The notes: generated from the letters alone by a model not told the origin. A stretch of DNA of 64,000 nt from DASRDZ01 sp035569495 (GCA_035569495.1 DATMMX010000039.1:1-64000); one strand, 5' to 3'; counted from the first letter of the stretch, positions 24,444 to 32,368 are shown. A program made the numbers and translations.

Positions 24444-25208
24444 TCAGATCACCTTCTGCGCGGCGAGGAAGTCGACGATCCGCTGCGCCGCGGTGCCGTC
24501 GTCCTCGACGATCTCACCCGCCTTGCGCTGCTCGGCGGGCTGGACGCTGACCACCTCCTCGCCGGGCGTGGGGTTGTCGATGCCCAGGTCGGCGGCGGTC
24601 AGCCTGTCGACCGGCTTCGACTTGGCGGCCATGATCCCCTTGAGGCTGGGGTAGCGGGGTTCGAACACGCCGGCCGTGACGGTGAGCACCGCGGGCAGGT
24701 CGGCCTCGACGACGTCGAAGCCGGCCTCGGTCTGGCGGTTGACCTTGAGCGTGGTGCCGTCGGCCTCGACGTGCTTGGCGAAGGTGACGCTGGGAACGCC
24801 GAGCAGCTCGGCGATCATCTGCGGCACCACGCCGGTGTAGCCGTCGGTCGACTCGGTGGCGGCGACCACCAGGTCGAAGCCCTCGCGCTTGATGGCGGCG
24901 GCGAGCACCTTGGCGGTGGTCAACGCGTCGGAGCCGGCCAGCGCCGGGTCGGAGATGAGCACGCCCTTGGCCGCGCCCATGGCCAGCGCCTTGCGGATGG
25001 CGTCCATCGCCTTCTCGGGGCCCATCGACACCACGGTCACCTGGCCGCCGCCGGCCTCGGCGAGCCGCAGGCCTGCCTCGATGCCGTACTCGTCGCCGGG
25101 ATCGAGGACGACCTCGACACCCTCGCGCTTGAGGCGGTTGGTGGCCGGGTCGAGCTGGCCCGCCGAGTTGGGGTCGGGGACCTGCTTGACACACACGACG
25201 ACGTTCAT
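24444..25208 (-). CDS. etfB: Electron transfer flavoprotein, beta subunit
   Basis: 254 residues. Start MNVVVCVKQVPDPNS, then NPGDEYGIEA-like DPGDEYGIEAGLRL and the AMP-binding DLVVAATESTDGYTGVVPQMIAELLG region (about 132-157) and VTAGVFEPRYPSLKGIMAAKSKP (about 184-206) are family hallmarks. AGGAG six bases before the ATG gives a good ribosome binding site. Partner of etfA; likely acceptor for the acyl-CoA dehydrogenase at the left edge. Confidence 0.95.
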   Translation of the reverse strand: MNVVVCVKQVPDPNSAGQLDPATNRLKREGVEVVLDPGDEYGIEAGLRLAEAGGGQVTVVSMGPEKAMDAIRKALAMGAAKGVLISDPALAGSDALTTAKVLAAAIKREGFDLVVAATESTDGYTGVVPQMIAELLGVPSVTFAKHVEADGTTLKVNRQTEAGFDVVEADLPAVLTVTAGVFEPRYPSLKGIMAAKSKPVDRLTAADLGIDNPTPGEEVVSVQPAEQRKAGEIVEDDGTAAQRIVDFLAAQKVI

Positions 25209-25355
25209 ACAGCGCTCCTGATGTTCACCACACTCGGACGCCCGTCGCGGGCGGCCGGGCTCGCTCGGCGCCCCGGGCGCCTCAGCGGCGCGTCCGGATC
25301 GAGCCTGAACGGGCGGATTGACTCTAGCGGAGCGGTTCGCGGGCGCGCTTCACGC
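25209..25355. other. Non-coding stretch between etfB and the repeat pair
   Basis: GC-rich, no supported gene. Contains the etfB ribosome binding site near its left end; no convincing -10/-35 pair was found for etfBA. Together with 25356-25582 it makes a gene-free gap of about 370 bases. Confidence 0.4.
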
Positions 25356-25436
25356 CCGGCGGGCTTCAGCCCGCCGAGAGGGGGGCAAGCCGGGGGGAGA
25401 TCTGCTCCCCCCTTCGGGGCGGGCGTCTCAGCCCGC
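25356..25436. repeat. Hairpin-rich repeat, copy 1
   Basis: 81-base unit with three successive hairpins: GGCGGGC-TTCA-GCCCGCC, GGGGGGAG-ATCTG-CTCCCCCC and GCGGGC-GTCTCA-GCCCGC. Repeated with one mismatch 122 bases downstream. Looks like a REP/BIME-like or small non-autonomous element rather than a gene. Confidence 0.75.
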
Positions 25437-25477
25437 CGAAAGGACGCCGGTTCGCGAACGCGCTTCACGCGCGCGCA

Positions 25478-25558
25478 CCGGCGGGCTTCAGCCCGCCGAG
25501 AGGGGGGCAAACCGGGGGGAGATCTGCTCCCCCCTTCGGGGCGGGCGTCTCAGCCCGC
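25478..25558. repeat. Hairpin-rich repeat, copy 2
   Basis: Same 81-base unit as 25356-25436, one base different (GCAAAC for GCAAGC). The flanks are also alike (TTCGCGAACGCGCTTCACGC against TTCGCGGGCGCGCTTCACGC), so the duplicated block is about 120 bases. Lies 24 bases downstream of the RelE-like toxin gene's stop. Confidence 0.75.
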
Positions 25559-25582
25559 AGTTAAAGCGCGTTGCCCTTGAGA

Positions 25583-25870
25583 TCAGCGGGAACGCCCGGT
25601 GCGGCGGCGCAGATCGATGACGGCGAGCACCACCAGCTCACCGGGCAGGTAGTCCACCACGACACCGAGCGGCGGAGCGGGCCAGTACCGCGCGGTGCTT
25701 GGCCAGGCATCCGCACCACGCACTCGCGGCACCACCGTCCCCACCACAAATCCGTGAGCCGCCAGGGCGTCGACGGCGTTGACAACAGCGGCAGCCTGCC
25801 GCGCCGACCACGCTGCGGCCGCCTCCAGATCGGCGACCGCTTCCTCCCGCCACAGGATTCGGAGGGTCAC
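25583..25870 (-). CDS. RelE/ParE-family toxin
   Basis: 95 residues. ParE-like start MTLRILWREEAVADLEAAAAW with the two-helix hairpin, a beta sheet with GTVVPRVRGADAWPSTARYW and VVDYLPGELVVLAVIDLRRR at the end, matching the plasmid-stabilisation toxin fold. GTG start overlaps the antitoxin stop by 4 bases. Acts on ribosome-bound mRNA (RelE) or DNA gyrase (ParE); which one cannot be told. Confidence 0.75.
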   Translation of the reverse strand: MTLRILWREEAVADLEAAAAWSARQAAAVVNAVDALAAHGFVVGTVVPRVRGADAWPSTARYWPAPPLGVVVDYLPGELVVLAVIDLRRRTGRSR

Positions 25871-26052
25871 TCAGACGGCGCGTCCATCCCCAGCCGGCGC
25901 CGGACTTCCTTGTGAGGAATGCCAGGCTTCAGCGTTCCGGCCTGCTTGTCGCGCTCGTACCGGGCGATCCGCTCGGCGACGTCCGGACGCTCGACTTCCA
26001 GGAAGCGGCGGAGCTCCTCCTCGACCGGATCGTGGTCGGGCTGGATGGTCAT
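25867..26052 (-). CDS. Antitoxin of the RelE/ParE-like pair
   Basis: 61 residues: PVEEELRRFLEVERPDVAERIARYERDKQAGTLKPGIPHKEV, a helical protein with a C-terminal RRRLG basic patch. No named antitoxin family recognised, but size, charge and 4-base overlap with the toxin gene fit. Start at ATG 26052; a TACGAT -10 box (26059-26064) ends 6 bases upstream, so leaderless and probably autoregulated. Confidence 0.65.
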   Translation of the reverse strand: MTIQPDHDPVEEELRRFLEVERPDVAERIARYERDKQAGTLKPGIPHKEVRRRLGMDAPSE

Positions 26053-26058
26053 TCGCGG

Positions 26059-26064
26059 ATCGTA
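26059..26064 (-). promoter_or_regulatory. -10 box TACGAT, leaderless promoter of the second toxin-antitoxin pair
   Basis: Six bases before ATG 26052, just downstream of the M23 peptidase stop at 26082. Confidence 0.4.
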
Positions 26065-26081
26065 CACCGCCCCCCTGGACC

Positions 26082-27440
26082 CTACGGCTTGGGCGTGGGG
26101 AGTGCGGGAGGCCCGGGCGCGCCGGGCGTGAGCGGGGGCAGGAAGAGCCCCGGGTCGACCGGCTGCCCGTCGACGCGCACCTCGAAGTGCGTGTGCGGCC
26201 CGGTGGAGTTGCCGGTGGAGCCCAGCAGACCGATCACCTGGCCCTGCTTGACCGTGTCGCCCACCTTCACGCCCATGGCCTGGAGGTGGCCATAGAGGGT
26301 GAGGGTGTGGCCGTCGTGGGCGATGATGATGTGGTTGCCGTAGCCGACGTCGGAGGCGGTGGCCGCCACCACGATGCCGTCGCCCGCGGCGTGGATCGGG
26401 GTGCTCATCGGCGCGGCCAGGTCGATGCCGGTGTGGAAGTGCGGGAACCCCTGGTAGGGCGGCTCGAAGTCGTAGGGCGAGGGCCCGTAGAGCTGGGAGG
26501 TCGTCGACCCCGGCACCGGCCAGACGAAGCGGACGCCCGCGGGGTGGCCGGGGTCGATGGCGGTCCCCGGCGGCAGCCCGAGCAGGTGGTGCTGGACGTA
26601 GTACCCGGCCTCGTCCCACGCCGCCTGCTCGGCTTGGAGGATGAGCTGGTCGAGCTGCTGGATGCGCAGCGCGGCGATCTGCTGGGCCAGCGCCGCGTCC
26701 TGCGAGTCCGCCCGGACGATCTCCTGCTGCGCGGCCGAGGCCTGGGCGCCGAGCTGGTCGACCAGGTTCTGCTCGTCGCTGATCTGCTTGGTGAGGTCGT
26801 CCCTCTGCCTGGCCAGGTCGGCGGCGGCCTTGGCGGCCGTGTCGGCGTCGGCCTGCGCCGCCTTCTCGTTGGTCACGGCGATGGCGACGTCGTTGCGCAC
26901 CCGCTGGAGCAGGTCGCCGCCGATGCTCTGCAGGTGGGTGAGGGTGGCGCTGCGCTGCAGCAGGGTCTGGAAGTCGTTGGCGGAGAGCAGGTAGGTGACG
27001 AAGCCCTCCCTGTCCATGTAGCTCTGGGTCATGAACCGGGCGAGCAGGGCGCGGTCGGTGCGCTCCTGTTTGCGGGCGGCGTCGGCGCGCTGCTGTTCCT
27101 CGTCGCGGCGCAGGCTCGCGTCGTGGAAATGCTGCTCGGCGACGGCCATCTGCTGCAGCGTCTGCTCGATCGTCTTGCGATTGGCGACGATCAGGCCGCT
27201 GAGGTTGCCCTGCTGGTCCTGGGCGGCGGCGACCTGGCCGGCCAGCGCCTGCTTGGCGGCGTCGACGGCGGCGCGCTGCTGCAGCGCCTTCTGGAGCTGC
27301 TGGGCGAGCGGGTCGGGGGGCGGCGCGGCGGGGGTGGGCGCGGGGCTGGTCGGGGGGTTGCCGCCCTGGGCGAGGGCGGGCACGGCCAGCACCGACAGGG
27401 CGACGGCCAGGAGGACAGGAATGAGGAGACGGCGGCGCAC
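26082..27440 (-). CDS. Secreted coiled-coil M23 peptidase (EnvC/NlpD-like)
   Basis: 452 residues from GTG 27440. Signal peptide MRRRLLIPVLLAVALSVLAV...ALA, Pro-rich linker, long Gln/Ala-rich coiled coil (about 45-290), then a LytM/M23 domain with GFPHFHTGIDLA (H-x-x-x-D zinc ligands) and TGPHTHFEVRVDG (HxH). Cleaves peptidoglycan cross-links or activates amidases at division. Pro-rich tail. A TAGCGT -10 box (27449-27454) ends 8 bases before the GTG; divergent from the cyclophilin gene. Confidence 0.9.
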   Translation of the reverse strand: MRRRLLIPVLLAVALSVLAVPALAQGGNPPTSPAPTPAAPPPDPLAQQLQKALQQRAAVDAAKQALAGQVAAAQDQQGNLSGLIVANRKTIEQTLQQMAVAEQHFHDASLRRDEEQQRADAARKQERTDRALLARFMTQSYMDREGFVTYLLSANDFQTLLQRSATLTHLQSIGGDLLQRVRNDVAIAVTNEKAAQADADTAAKAAADLARQRDDLTKQISDEQNLVDQLGAQASAAQQEIVRADSQDAALAQQIAALRIQQLDQLILQAEQAAWDEAGYYVQHHLLGLPPGTAIDPGHPAGVRFVWPVPGSTTSQLYGPSPYDFEPPYQGFPHFHTGIDLAAPMSTPIHAAGDGIVVAATASDVGYGNHIIIAHDGHTLTLYGHLQAMGVKVGDTVKQGQVIGLLGSTGNSTGPHTHFEVRVDGQPVDPGLFLPPLTPGAPGPPALPTPKP

Positions 27441-27448
27441 GAGCGGTC

Positions 27449-27454
27449 ACGCTA
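27449..27454 (-). promoter_or_regulatory. -10 box TAGCGT, leaderless promoter of the M23 peptidase gene
   Basis: Eight bases before GTG 27440, within the divergent intergenic region 27441-27571. Confidence 0.4.
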
Positions 27455-27559
27455 CGGACTTCCCGCGCCGGCGCAGGGCGGATCGCCAAGCCGCCCACGG
27501 GCTGTGGCATCGCGTGATGCGGATGTCATTCCTGCGTCACGCGGGCACCCGGGCCTCGG

Positions 27560-27565
27560 TATAGT
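27560..27565 (+). promoter_or_regulatory. -10 box TATAGT, leaderless promoter of the cyclophilin gene
   Basis: Five-of-six match to TATAAT, ending 6 bases before ATG 27572. Confidence 0.5.
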
Positions 27566-27571
27566 CGGGCG

Positions 27572-28051
27572 ATGGCTCCCAAGCAGTACAGCAAGCCTGA
27601 ACAGGTCATCGACGCCTCGCACAAGTACGAGGCCACCATCGCCACCGACAAGGGCGACATCGTCATCAGCCTCGACCCGCAGCGGGCCCCCAAGAGCGTC
27701 AACAACTTCGTCTTTCTGGCGCGCGAGGGCTTCTACGACGGGCTCACCTTCCATCGCGTGGTGGACGACTTCGTCATCCAGGGCGGCTGCCCCGAGGGCT
27801 CCGGACGCGGCGGTCCCGGCTACCGCTTCGAGGACGAGCCGGTGCAGGGCGAATACGTGCCCGGCGCGGTGGCCATGGCCAACGCGGGGCCGAACACCAA
27901 CGGCTCGCAGTTCTTCATCTGCACCGTCGACGACCGGCAGAAGCTGGCCAAGGCGTACAACCTGTTCGGCCAGGTGGTCAAGGGCATGGACGTGGTCGAG
28001 CAGATCCGCGCCGGGGACCTGATGAAGACGGTGACCATCACCGAGAGCTAG
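27572..28051 (+). CDS. Cyclophilin-type peptidyl-prolyl isomerase
   Basis: 159 residues. Cyclophilin core with VNNFVFLAREGFYDGLTFHRVVDDFVIQGG (active Arg in FHRV), GPNTNGSQFFICTVD (about 109-123) and LFGQVVKGMDVVEQI. No signal peptide, so cytosolic; assists protein folding at Xaa-Pro bonds. The PIG-L gene follows 11 bases later and is probably cotranscribed. Confidence 0.95.
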   Translation: MAPKQYSKPEQVIDASHKYEATIATDKGDIVISLDPQRAPKSVNNFVFLAREGFYDGLTFHRVVDDFVIQGGCPEGSGRGGPGYRFEDEPVQGEYVPGAVAMANAGPNTNGSQFFICTVDDRQKLAKAYNLFGQVVKGMDVVEQIRAGDLMKTVTITES

Positions 28052-28062
28052 CTGGAATTTCC

Positions 28063-28926
28063 ATGTCTCCCACGGATCTGCGGCTGCTCGCCGTCCACGC
28101 CCACGCGGACGACGAGACCATCACCATGGGTGCGACCCTCGCGCAGTGCGCCGCGCGCGGCATCCGCACCGCGGTGCTCTGCTGCACCGACGGTCAGCTC
28201 GCCACCATCTACGCGCCCGACATGCCCGAGGAGGAGACGCGGCCGCGTCTTGGCGAGATCCGCCGCGAGGAGCTGCGCGCGGCGGGCGCGATCCTCGGCG
28301 TGTCGGAGGTGCACTTCCTCGGGTACCACGACTCGGGAATGGCGGGCGCCGATTCGAACAACGACCCCGTCGCATTCTGGCGCGCGCCGCTGGACGAGGC
28401 GATCGGCAAGGTGGTGGCGCGGATCCGTGCCTTCCGCCCGCATGTTGTTGTCACCTATGACGCAAACGGCGGCTACGGCCATCCGGATCACATCATGGTG
28501 CACCGCGTGACCCTGCTGGCGGTCGAGGCGGCATACCTCGGTTCGATGTATCACGACGCGGGTGAGCCGTGGCGCGTGTCGAAGCTGTACTACACCGCGT
28601 TCCCGGAGCGGGCGGCGCGCCGCGCGGTGGACCTGGCGGCGCAGTTCGGCGCACCCTCGCCATTCGGCGACACCGCGCCCGAGGACCTGGAGTTCGTCAC
28701 CCGCGACGAGCTGGTCACCACCACGGTGAGCGCACCCGAGCAGATGTCGCAGAAGCTGGCGGCGCTGCGCGCGCACCACTCGCAGATCACCGAGGACTTC
28801 CCCTACCTCGCCGTGCCCGAGCAACTGGCCCGCGAGCACTTCTCCGACGAGTACTTCCAGCTGGTCATGTCGCACGTCCCCGTGCAGACGCCCGAGACGG
28901 ATCTCTTCGCCGGTCTCGGGGACTGA
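28063..28926 (+). CDS. Mca/MshB-like PIG-L deacetylase or amidase
   Basis: 287 residues, the length of mycothiol conjugate amidase. Zinc motif HAHADDE at 12-18 (Ala in place of the usual Pro), third ligand in YDANGGYGHPDHIMVH (about 129-144), the stretch that is diagnostic of the Mca/MshB branch. Would cleave GlcN-Ins amides (mycothiol S-conjugates or GlcNAc-Ins). Mycothiol use in this lineage is not shown by other genes here, so the substrate is inference. Confidence 0.82.
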   Translation: MSPTDLRLLAVHAHADDETITMGATLAQCAARGIRTAVLCCTDGQLATIYAPDMPEEETRPRLGEIRREELRAAGAILGVSEVHFLGYHDSGMAGADSNNDPVAFWRAPLDEAIGKVVARIRAFRPHVVVTYDANGGYGHPDHIMVHRVTLLAVEAAYLGSMYHDAGEPWRVSKLYYTAFPERAARRAVDLAAQFGAPSPFGDTAPEDLEFVTRDELVTTTVSAPEQMSQKLAALRAHHSQITEDFPYLAVPEQLAREHFSDEYFQLVMSHVPVQTPETDLFAGLGD

Positions 28927-28939
28927 GCACCCGCGGGCG

Positions 28940-29488
28940 GTGGGCACGGTGCTCGGGCCGGACGACGATGGCAGGGCGCCCGAGGACCTGCAGCTCCACC
29001 GCCTCAAGCGGAGCTGGCGCAAGGGTGAGCTGAGCGCGCGACTGACGTTCTGGACGGTGGCGAGCGGGCTTCTGTCCGCCGCGGCCGGTGGGCTGCTGGT
29101 CGCCGGTGCGCTGCTGCCGTGGGTGAGCATCGCGGGTGTGTCGGTGATGCCGGTGCAGGAGGGCGGCCCGGACGGCGCCGCGGCGACCTTCACCCTGGCG
29201 ACCGCGCTGGCCCTGATCGTTCTGGGTCTGCTGTCCGCGCGTGGCCGCCGCGGCGCACCGCGCTACCTGCACTTCCTCGCCTACCTGCTGGTCCCGCTCG
29301 TCTTCATCCTGGTGCGCTACCGCTCGGACATCCTCGGCAATTTCGTCTTCGTGCACAACGCGGACATCCATACGGAGGGCGCGGCAGCCGAGGGGCCGGG
29401 GATCACCGTGATCTACGCCGGGCTTGCACTCGCCATTGCGGCACCGCTGCTCTCCGCGCGCCAGGCGTTGCGGGTGCTGCGGACCTGA
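28940..29488 (+). CDS. Four-helix membrane protein of unknown function
   Basis: 182 residues from GTG 28940, 13 bases after the deacetylase stop. Charged N-terminus (about 1-33), then four membrane helices (about 36-63, 83-102, 110-128, 153-175) with an extracytoplasmic loop bearing RYRSDILGNFVFVHNADIH. Resembles small actinobacterial inner-membrane proteins without known role. Confidence 0.65.
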   Translation: MGTVLGPDDDGRAPEDLQLHRLKRSWRKGELSARLTFWTVASGLLSAAAGGLLVAGALLPWVSIAGVSVMPVQEGGPDGAAATFTLATALALIVLGLLSARGRRGAPRYLHFLAYLLVPLVFILVRYRSDILGNFVFVHNADIHTEGAAAEGPGITVIYAGLALAIAAPLLSARQALRVLRT

Positions 29489-29495
29489 GGCCTGG

Positions 29496-30674
29496 TCAGA
29501 CCCGCTCGATCACCATGGCGATGCCCTGGCCGCCGCCGATGCACATCCCGGCGAGGCCGATCTCGGTATCGCGCTTGAGCATTTCGTGCAGCAGGGTGAC
29601 CAGGATGCGGGTGCCGCTGGCGCCGATGGGGTGGCCGATGGCGATGGCGCCGCCGTTGACGTTGAGGCGGTCCTCGGGGACTGCGAGCTCGCGGCCGACG
29701 GCGACGGACTGGGCGGCGAAGGCTTCGTTGAGTTCGAAGAGGCCGATGTCCTTGACCTCGACGCCCGCGGTGGCCATGGCCTTGCGGGCGGCGGGGACGG
29801 GGCCCATGCCCATGACCCGCGGCTCGACGCCCGCGGAGGCGTAGGCGCGGATGCGGGCCAGCGGGGTGCGGCCCTCGGCCCTGGCGCGCGAGGCGCTCAT
29901 CACCACCACGGCGCCGGCGCCGTCGTTGATGCCGGAGGCGTTGCCGGCGGTGACGGTGCCCTCCTTGTTGAAGGCGGGGCGGAGCTTGGCGAGGACGTCG
30001 GCGTTGCTCTCGGGCCGGGGGTGCTCGTCGGTATCGACCAGCACCGTCTCCTTCTTGCGCTGCACGGGGACGGCGACGATCTCGTCCTTGAAGCGCCCCG
30101 ACTTCAGCGCCTCCCCCGCCTTGCGCTGCGACTCGGCGGCGAAGGCGTCCTGGTCCTCGCGCGAGACCTCGTACTCGGCGGCGACGTTCTCGGCGGTGAT
30201 GCCCATGTGGCAGTTGTCGAACGCGCACCACAGGCCGTCGCGGATCATCTCGTCGACCAGCTCGCCGTTGCCGAGACGGTAGCCGTAGCGGGCGTTCTCG
30301 ATCAGGTACGGCGCGCGCGACATGTTCTCCATGCCGCCGGCGACCAGCAGCGACGCGTCGCCGGCGCGGATGGCCTGGGCGGCGAGGGCGACGGTCTTCA
30401 GTCCCGAGCCGCAGACCTTGTTGACGGTCATGGTGGGGATCGAGGTGTCGAGGCCGGCGCCGAGGGAGGCCTGGCGGGCCGGGTTCTGGCCAAGTCCGGC
30501 CTGAAGCACGTTGCCCATGAGGACTTCTTCGATCTCGGCGGCGTCGACACCGGCGCGGCGGATGGCCTCCTCGACGGCGATGGCGCCGAGGCGGGGGGCG
30601 GGGACGTCGACGAAGGCGCCGCCCATCGTGCCGACGGGGGTGCGGACGGCGCTGACGATGACGGCGTCTTCCAT
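29496..30674 (-). CDS. Acetyl-CoA acetyltransferase (thiolase II family)
   Basis: 392 residues from ATG 30674 (a TTG at 30683 would add three). Acyl-accepting C88 (VNKVCGSGLK), H348 (AIAIGHPIGASG) and C378 (GMCIGGGQG) form the thiolase triad. Sequence closeness to biosynthetic/degradative acetyl-CoA C-acetyltransferases: condenses two acetyl-CoA or cleaves 3-ketoacyl-CoA. Stands alone, convergent with the membrane protein gene; may complete the beta-oxidation set with the acyl-CoA operon and ETF. Confidence 0.93.
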   Translation of the reverse strand: MEDAVIVSAVRTPVGTMGGAFVDVPAPRLGAIAVEEAIRRAGVDAAEIEEVLMGNVLQAGLGQNPARQASLGAGLDTSIPTMTVNKVCGSGLKTVALAAQAIRAGDASLLVAGGMENMSRAPYLIENARYGYRLGNGELVDEMIRDGLWCAFDNCHMGITAENVAAEYEVSREDQDAFAAESQRKAGEALKSGRFKDEIVAVPVQRKKETVLVDTDEHPRPESNADVLAKLRPAFNKEGTVTAGNASGINDGAGAVVVMSASRARAEGRTPLARIRAYASAGVEPRVMGMGPVPAARKAMATAGVEVKDIGLFELNEAFAAQSVAVGRELAVPEDRLNVNGGAIAIGHPIGASGTRILVTLLHEMLKRDTEIGLAGMCIGGGQGIAMVIERV

Positions 30675-30806
30675 CGGGTCCAACCTCGGTGTGCTGTGGG
30701 GTGCGGGCGTGTAGCCCGGGGCGACTCTAGCGAAACCTCGAAATGCGGCGGGATTGCGGCGGCGTGCCGGGATGGCGCGGCGCCCCCGCCGCTGGGTTTG
30801 CAGCGC

Positions 30807-31889
30807 CTAGCGGTGAGCCGCCTCCATCTCGCCGGCGGCGGCGAGGCAGGACTCGATGATCGCCTGCATCACCACCTCCGCACCGGCGGGGCCGAGGCGG
30901 GGCGCACGGGCGGCGACGCGGCGGGCGATGCGGGCTTCGCGCTCCCCGTCGCGGCGGGGGCGCTCGCCCTTGTGCGACTGGGCGGCGGCGACGAGCCCGG
31001 CGCGCCGCTCCAGGAGGCGGGCGATGGCCGCGTCGACCTGGTCGATCCCCTCGCGGCAGTCGCTCAGCGAGCCGAGCTCGGCGGAGCGGGTGGCCGCGGA
31101 GAGGAACTCGACGGCGTCGACGATGGCGCGGAGCTGCTCGGGGCTGATCGCCTGGGCGGCGTCGCTCCAGGAGGCGGCCGGGTCGGGGTGGCACTCGACG
31201 ATCAGGCCGTCCGCCCCGGCGGCGATCGCGGCCATGGCCAGCGGCGCGACCCAGGCGCGCTGCCCGGCGGCGTGGGAGGGGTCGACGATCACCGGCAGGC
31301 CGGTGCGCTCGCGGAGCACGGGGATGGCGGCGACGTCGAGGGTGTTGCGGGTCGCCGTCTCGAAGGTGCGGATGCCGCGTTCGCAGAGGATGAGCTGGTC
31401 GTTGCCACCGGCGAGGACGTACTCGGCGGCGCCCAGCCACTCGTCGTAGGTGGCGGCGAGGCCGCGCTTGAGGATGACGGGATGGAGCGCCCGCCCCACT
31501 TCACGCAGCAGCGGCGTGTTCTGCATGGAGCGGGCGCCGATGAGGAAGGCGTCGCAGTGGGGGCCGAGGCGCTCGACGTCGCCGACCTCGAGCGGCTCGC
31601 TGAGCACGGGCAGGCCGGTGGCGGCGCGCGCGGCGTCGAGCAGCGGGTAGCCCTCGGCGCCCAGGCCCTGGAAGCTGTCCGGGCGGGTGCGCGGCTTGTG
31701 CACGCAGCCGCGGAGGACCGAGGCGCCCGCAGCGGCGATCGCGCCGACCTGCTCGGGGTAGGTGGGCTCGACGGCGCAGGGACCGGCGATGACGGGGACC
31801 GCGCCGCCACCGAAGAGCACGTCGCCGATCCGGACGGCGTGGTGCGCGTGCGGGCGGGCGGCGGCGGGCAGGAGGGGCGCGGTGGTCAT
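30807..31889 (-). CDS. aroF: DAHP synthase (AroA-beta type) with C-terminal chorismate mutase-like domain
   Basis: 360 residues. Catalytic barrel 1-265 with VIAGPCAVE (about 33-41), VLRGCVHKPRTRPDSFQGLG, LIGARSMQN, VILKRGL, ERGIRTFE and VDPSHAAGQR, the metal and PEP/E4P contacts of class I-beta enzymes (metal Cys in RGCVHKPR). Residues about 275-360 (REGIDQVDAAIARLLERRAGLV ...) match the AroQ chorismate mutase helix pattern, a fusion that often gives feedback control by prephenate or chorismate. First step of the shikimate path. Transcribed through a leader with an attenuator-like structure at 31934-32082. Confidence 0.92.
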   Translation of the reverse strand: MTTAPLLPAAARPHAHHAVRIGDVLFGGGAVPVIAGPCAVEPTYPEQVGAIAAAGASVLRGCVHKPRTRPDSFQGLGAEGYPLLDAARAATGLPVLSEPLEVGDVERLGPHCDAFLIGARSMQNTPLLREVGRALHPVILKRGLAATYDEWLGAAEYVLAGGNDQLILCERGIRTFETATRNTLDVAAIPVLRERTGLPVIVDPSHAAGQRAWVAPLAMAAIAAGADGLIVECHPDPAASWSDAAQAISPEQLRAIVDAVEFLSAATRSAELGSLSDCREGIDQVDAAIARLLERRAGLVAAAQSHKGERPRRDGEREARIARRVAARAPRLGPAGAEVVMQAIIESCLAAAGEMEAAHR

Positions 31890-31933
31890 CGAGGGCTCCC
31901 AGGTGTTCGGTTCAGTCGAGGTGGGTTTCGGCT

Positions 31934-32045
31934 GGGCCGGTGGGAGCGGGGTCCCGGGGCCGGCCCGATCGGTTCGGATCAGCCAGCCCGGGGCGGAGCG
32001 CTACGACCTATGCGTGCGTGGGCTCCGCCAGCGCTCGGGCTGGCG
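31934..32045 (-). promoter_or_regulatory. Attenuator-like leader RNA upstream of DAHP synthase
   Basis: Four pairings were found in the leader: A, 32026-32032 with 32039-32045 (7 bp, GCTGGCG/CGCCAGC); B, 31992-31999 with 32022-32029 (8 bp, GGCGGAGC/GCTCCGCC); C, 31982-31989 with 32037-32044 (8 bp, GCCAGCCC/GGGCTGGC); D, 31934-31940 with 31960-31966 (7 bp). A and B share bases, and A and C share bases, so they exclude one another, as in ribosome-stalling attenuators. A and C arms lie within the leader peptide. D is the most downstream, GC-rich hairpin and could stop transcription, though no U-tract follows. Confidence 0.5.
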
Positions 32046-32082
32046 AGGTAAACGCGGGGCGATAGGTGTAGGCGTGGGTCAT
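32008..32082 (-). CDS. Leader peptide of the DAHP synthase gene
   Basis: 24 codons, MTHAYTYRPAFTSPARALAE then PTHA. Tyr, Tyr and Phe codons lie at positions 5, 7 and 11 (TAC, TAT, TTT), just before the hairpin arms, so scarcity of aromatic aminoacyl-tRNA would stall the ribosome there. The ATG is 11 bases after a TACGCT -10 box, and the longer open frame upstream has no support. Translation is inferred, not shown. Confidence 0.5.
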   Translation of the reverse strand: MTHAYTYRPAFTSPARALAEPTHA

Positions 32083-32093
32083 GGGTGAAGGGG

Positions 32094-32122
32094 AGCGTAG
32101 CAGAGGGTGGAGGGTGTGTCGA
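32094..32122 (-). promoter_or_regulatory. Promoter of the leader peptide/DAHP synthase transcript
   Basis: -35 TCGACA (32117-32122, five of six), 17-base spacer, -10 TACGCT (32094-32099). Predicted start only about 4-5 bases before the leader ATG at 32082. Confidence 0.6.
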
Positions 32123-32196
32123 GAGGCAGACCGGTTAAGAAAGGAGGATGTGGCGGCAGAATGTCTCGGAGAGGGGCCGTCGTGCCGGTATAGATG

Positions 32197-32209
32197 CGAC
32201 AAATTGTCG
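32197..32209. repeat. Short palindrome in the gap between pfkB-like gene and aroF leader
   Basis: CGACAA-A-TTGTCG, perfect 6-base arms, about 75 bases upstream of the leader promoter's -35 box. The gap 32123-32368 is otherwise AT-richer than its neighbours and shows no gene. Possible operator; weak evidence. Confidence 0.3.
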
Positions 32210-32331
32210 GACGATTTGCGGGGCTCGGTGGGTGGCGGCGGTTGCGCAGGGCAAATACGTCCACGCGTGGTGAAGAAAGAAATTTGGCGGCGAGGAGATG
32301 AGTTTCGTGGCGAAGAAGAGATTTGGTGGAG

Positions 32332-32361
32332 AAAACCGGGGGAGCGCGGGGACGAACCCGC
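32332..32361 (-). terminator. Weak terminator candidate after the PfkB-type kinase gene
   Basis: Minus-strand GCGGG...CCCGC stem (32346-32350 with 32357-32361) followed after about ten bases by TTTT (32332-32335). Short stem and displaced U-run make it only a candidate. Confidence 0.25.
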
Positions 32362-32368
32362 CCGATGC

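Noticed and set aside
30674..30683. TTG start at 30683 for the thiolase
   Set aside because: Adds only MDP before the family-typical MEDAVIVSAVRTP; no ribosome binding site distinguishes it.
32344..32363. T-arm-like sequence suggesting a tRNA 3' half
   Set aside because: Minus-strand GGGTTCGTCC lacks the invariant A58 of the T-loop, and no acceptor, D or anticodon arms are found. It follows the PfkB stop and fits better as a weak terminator.
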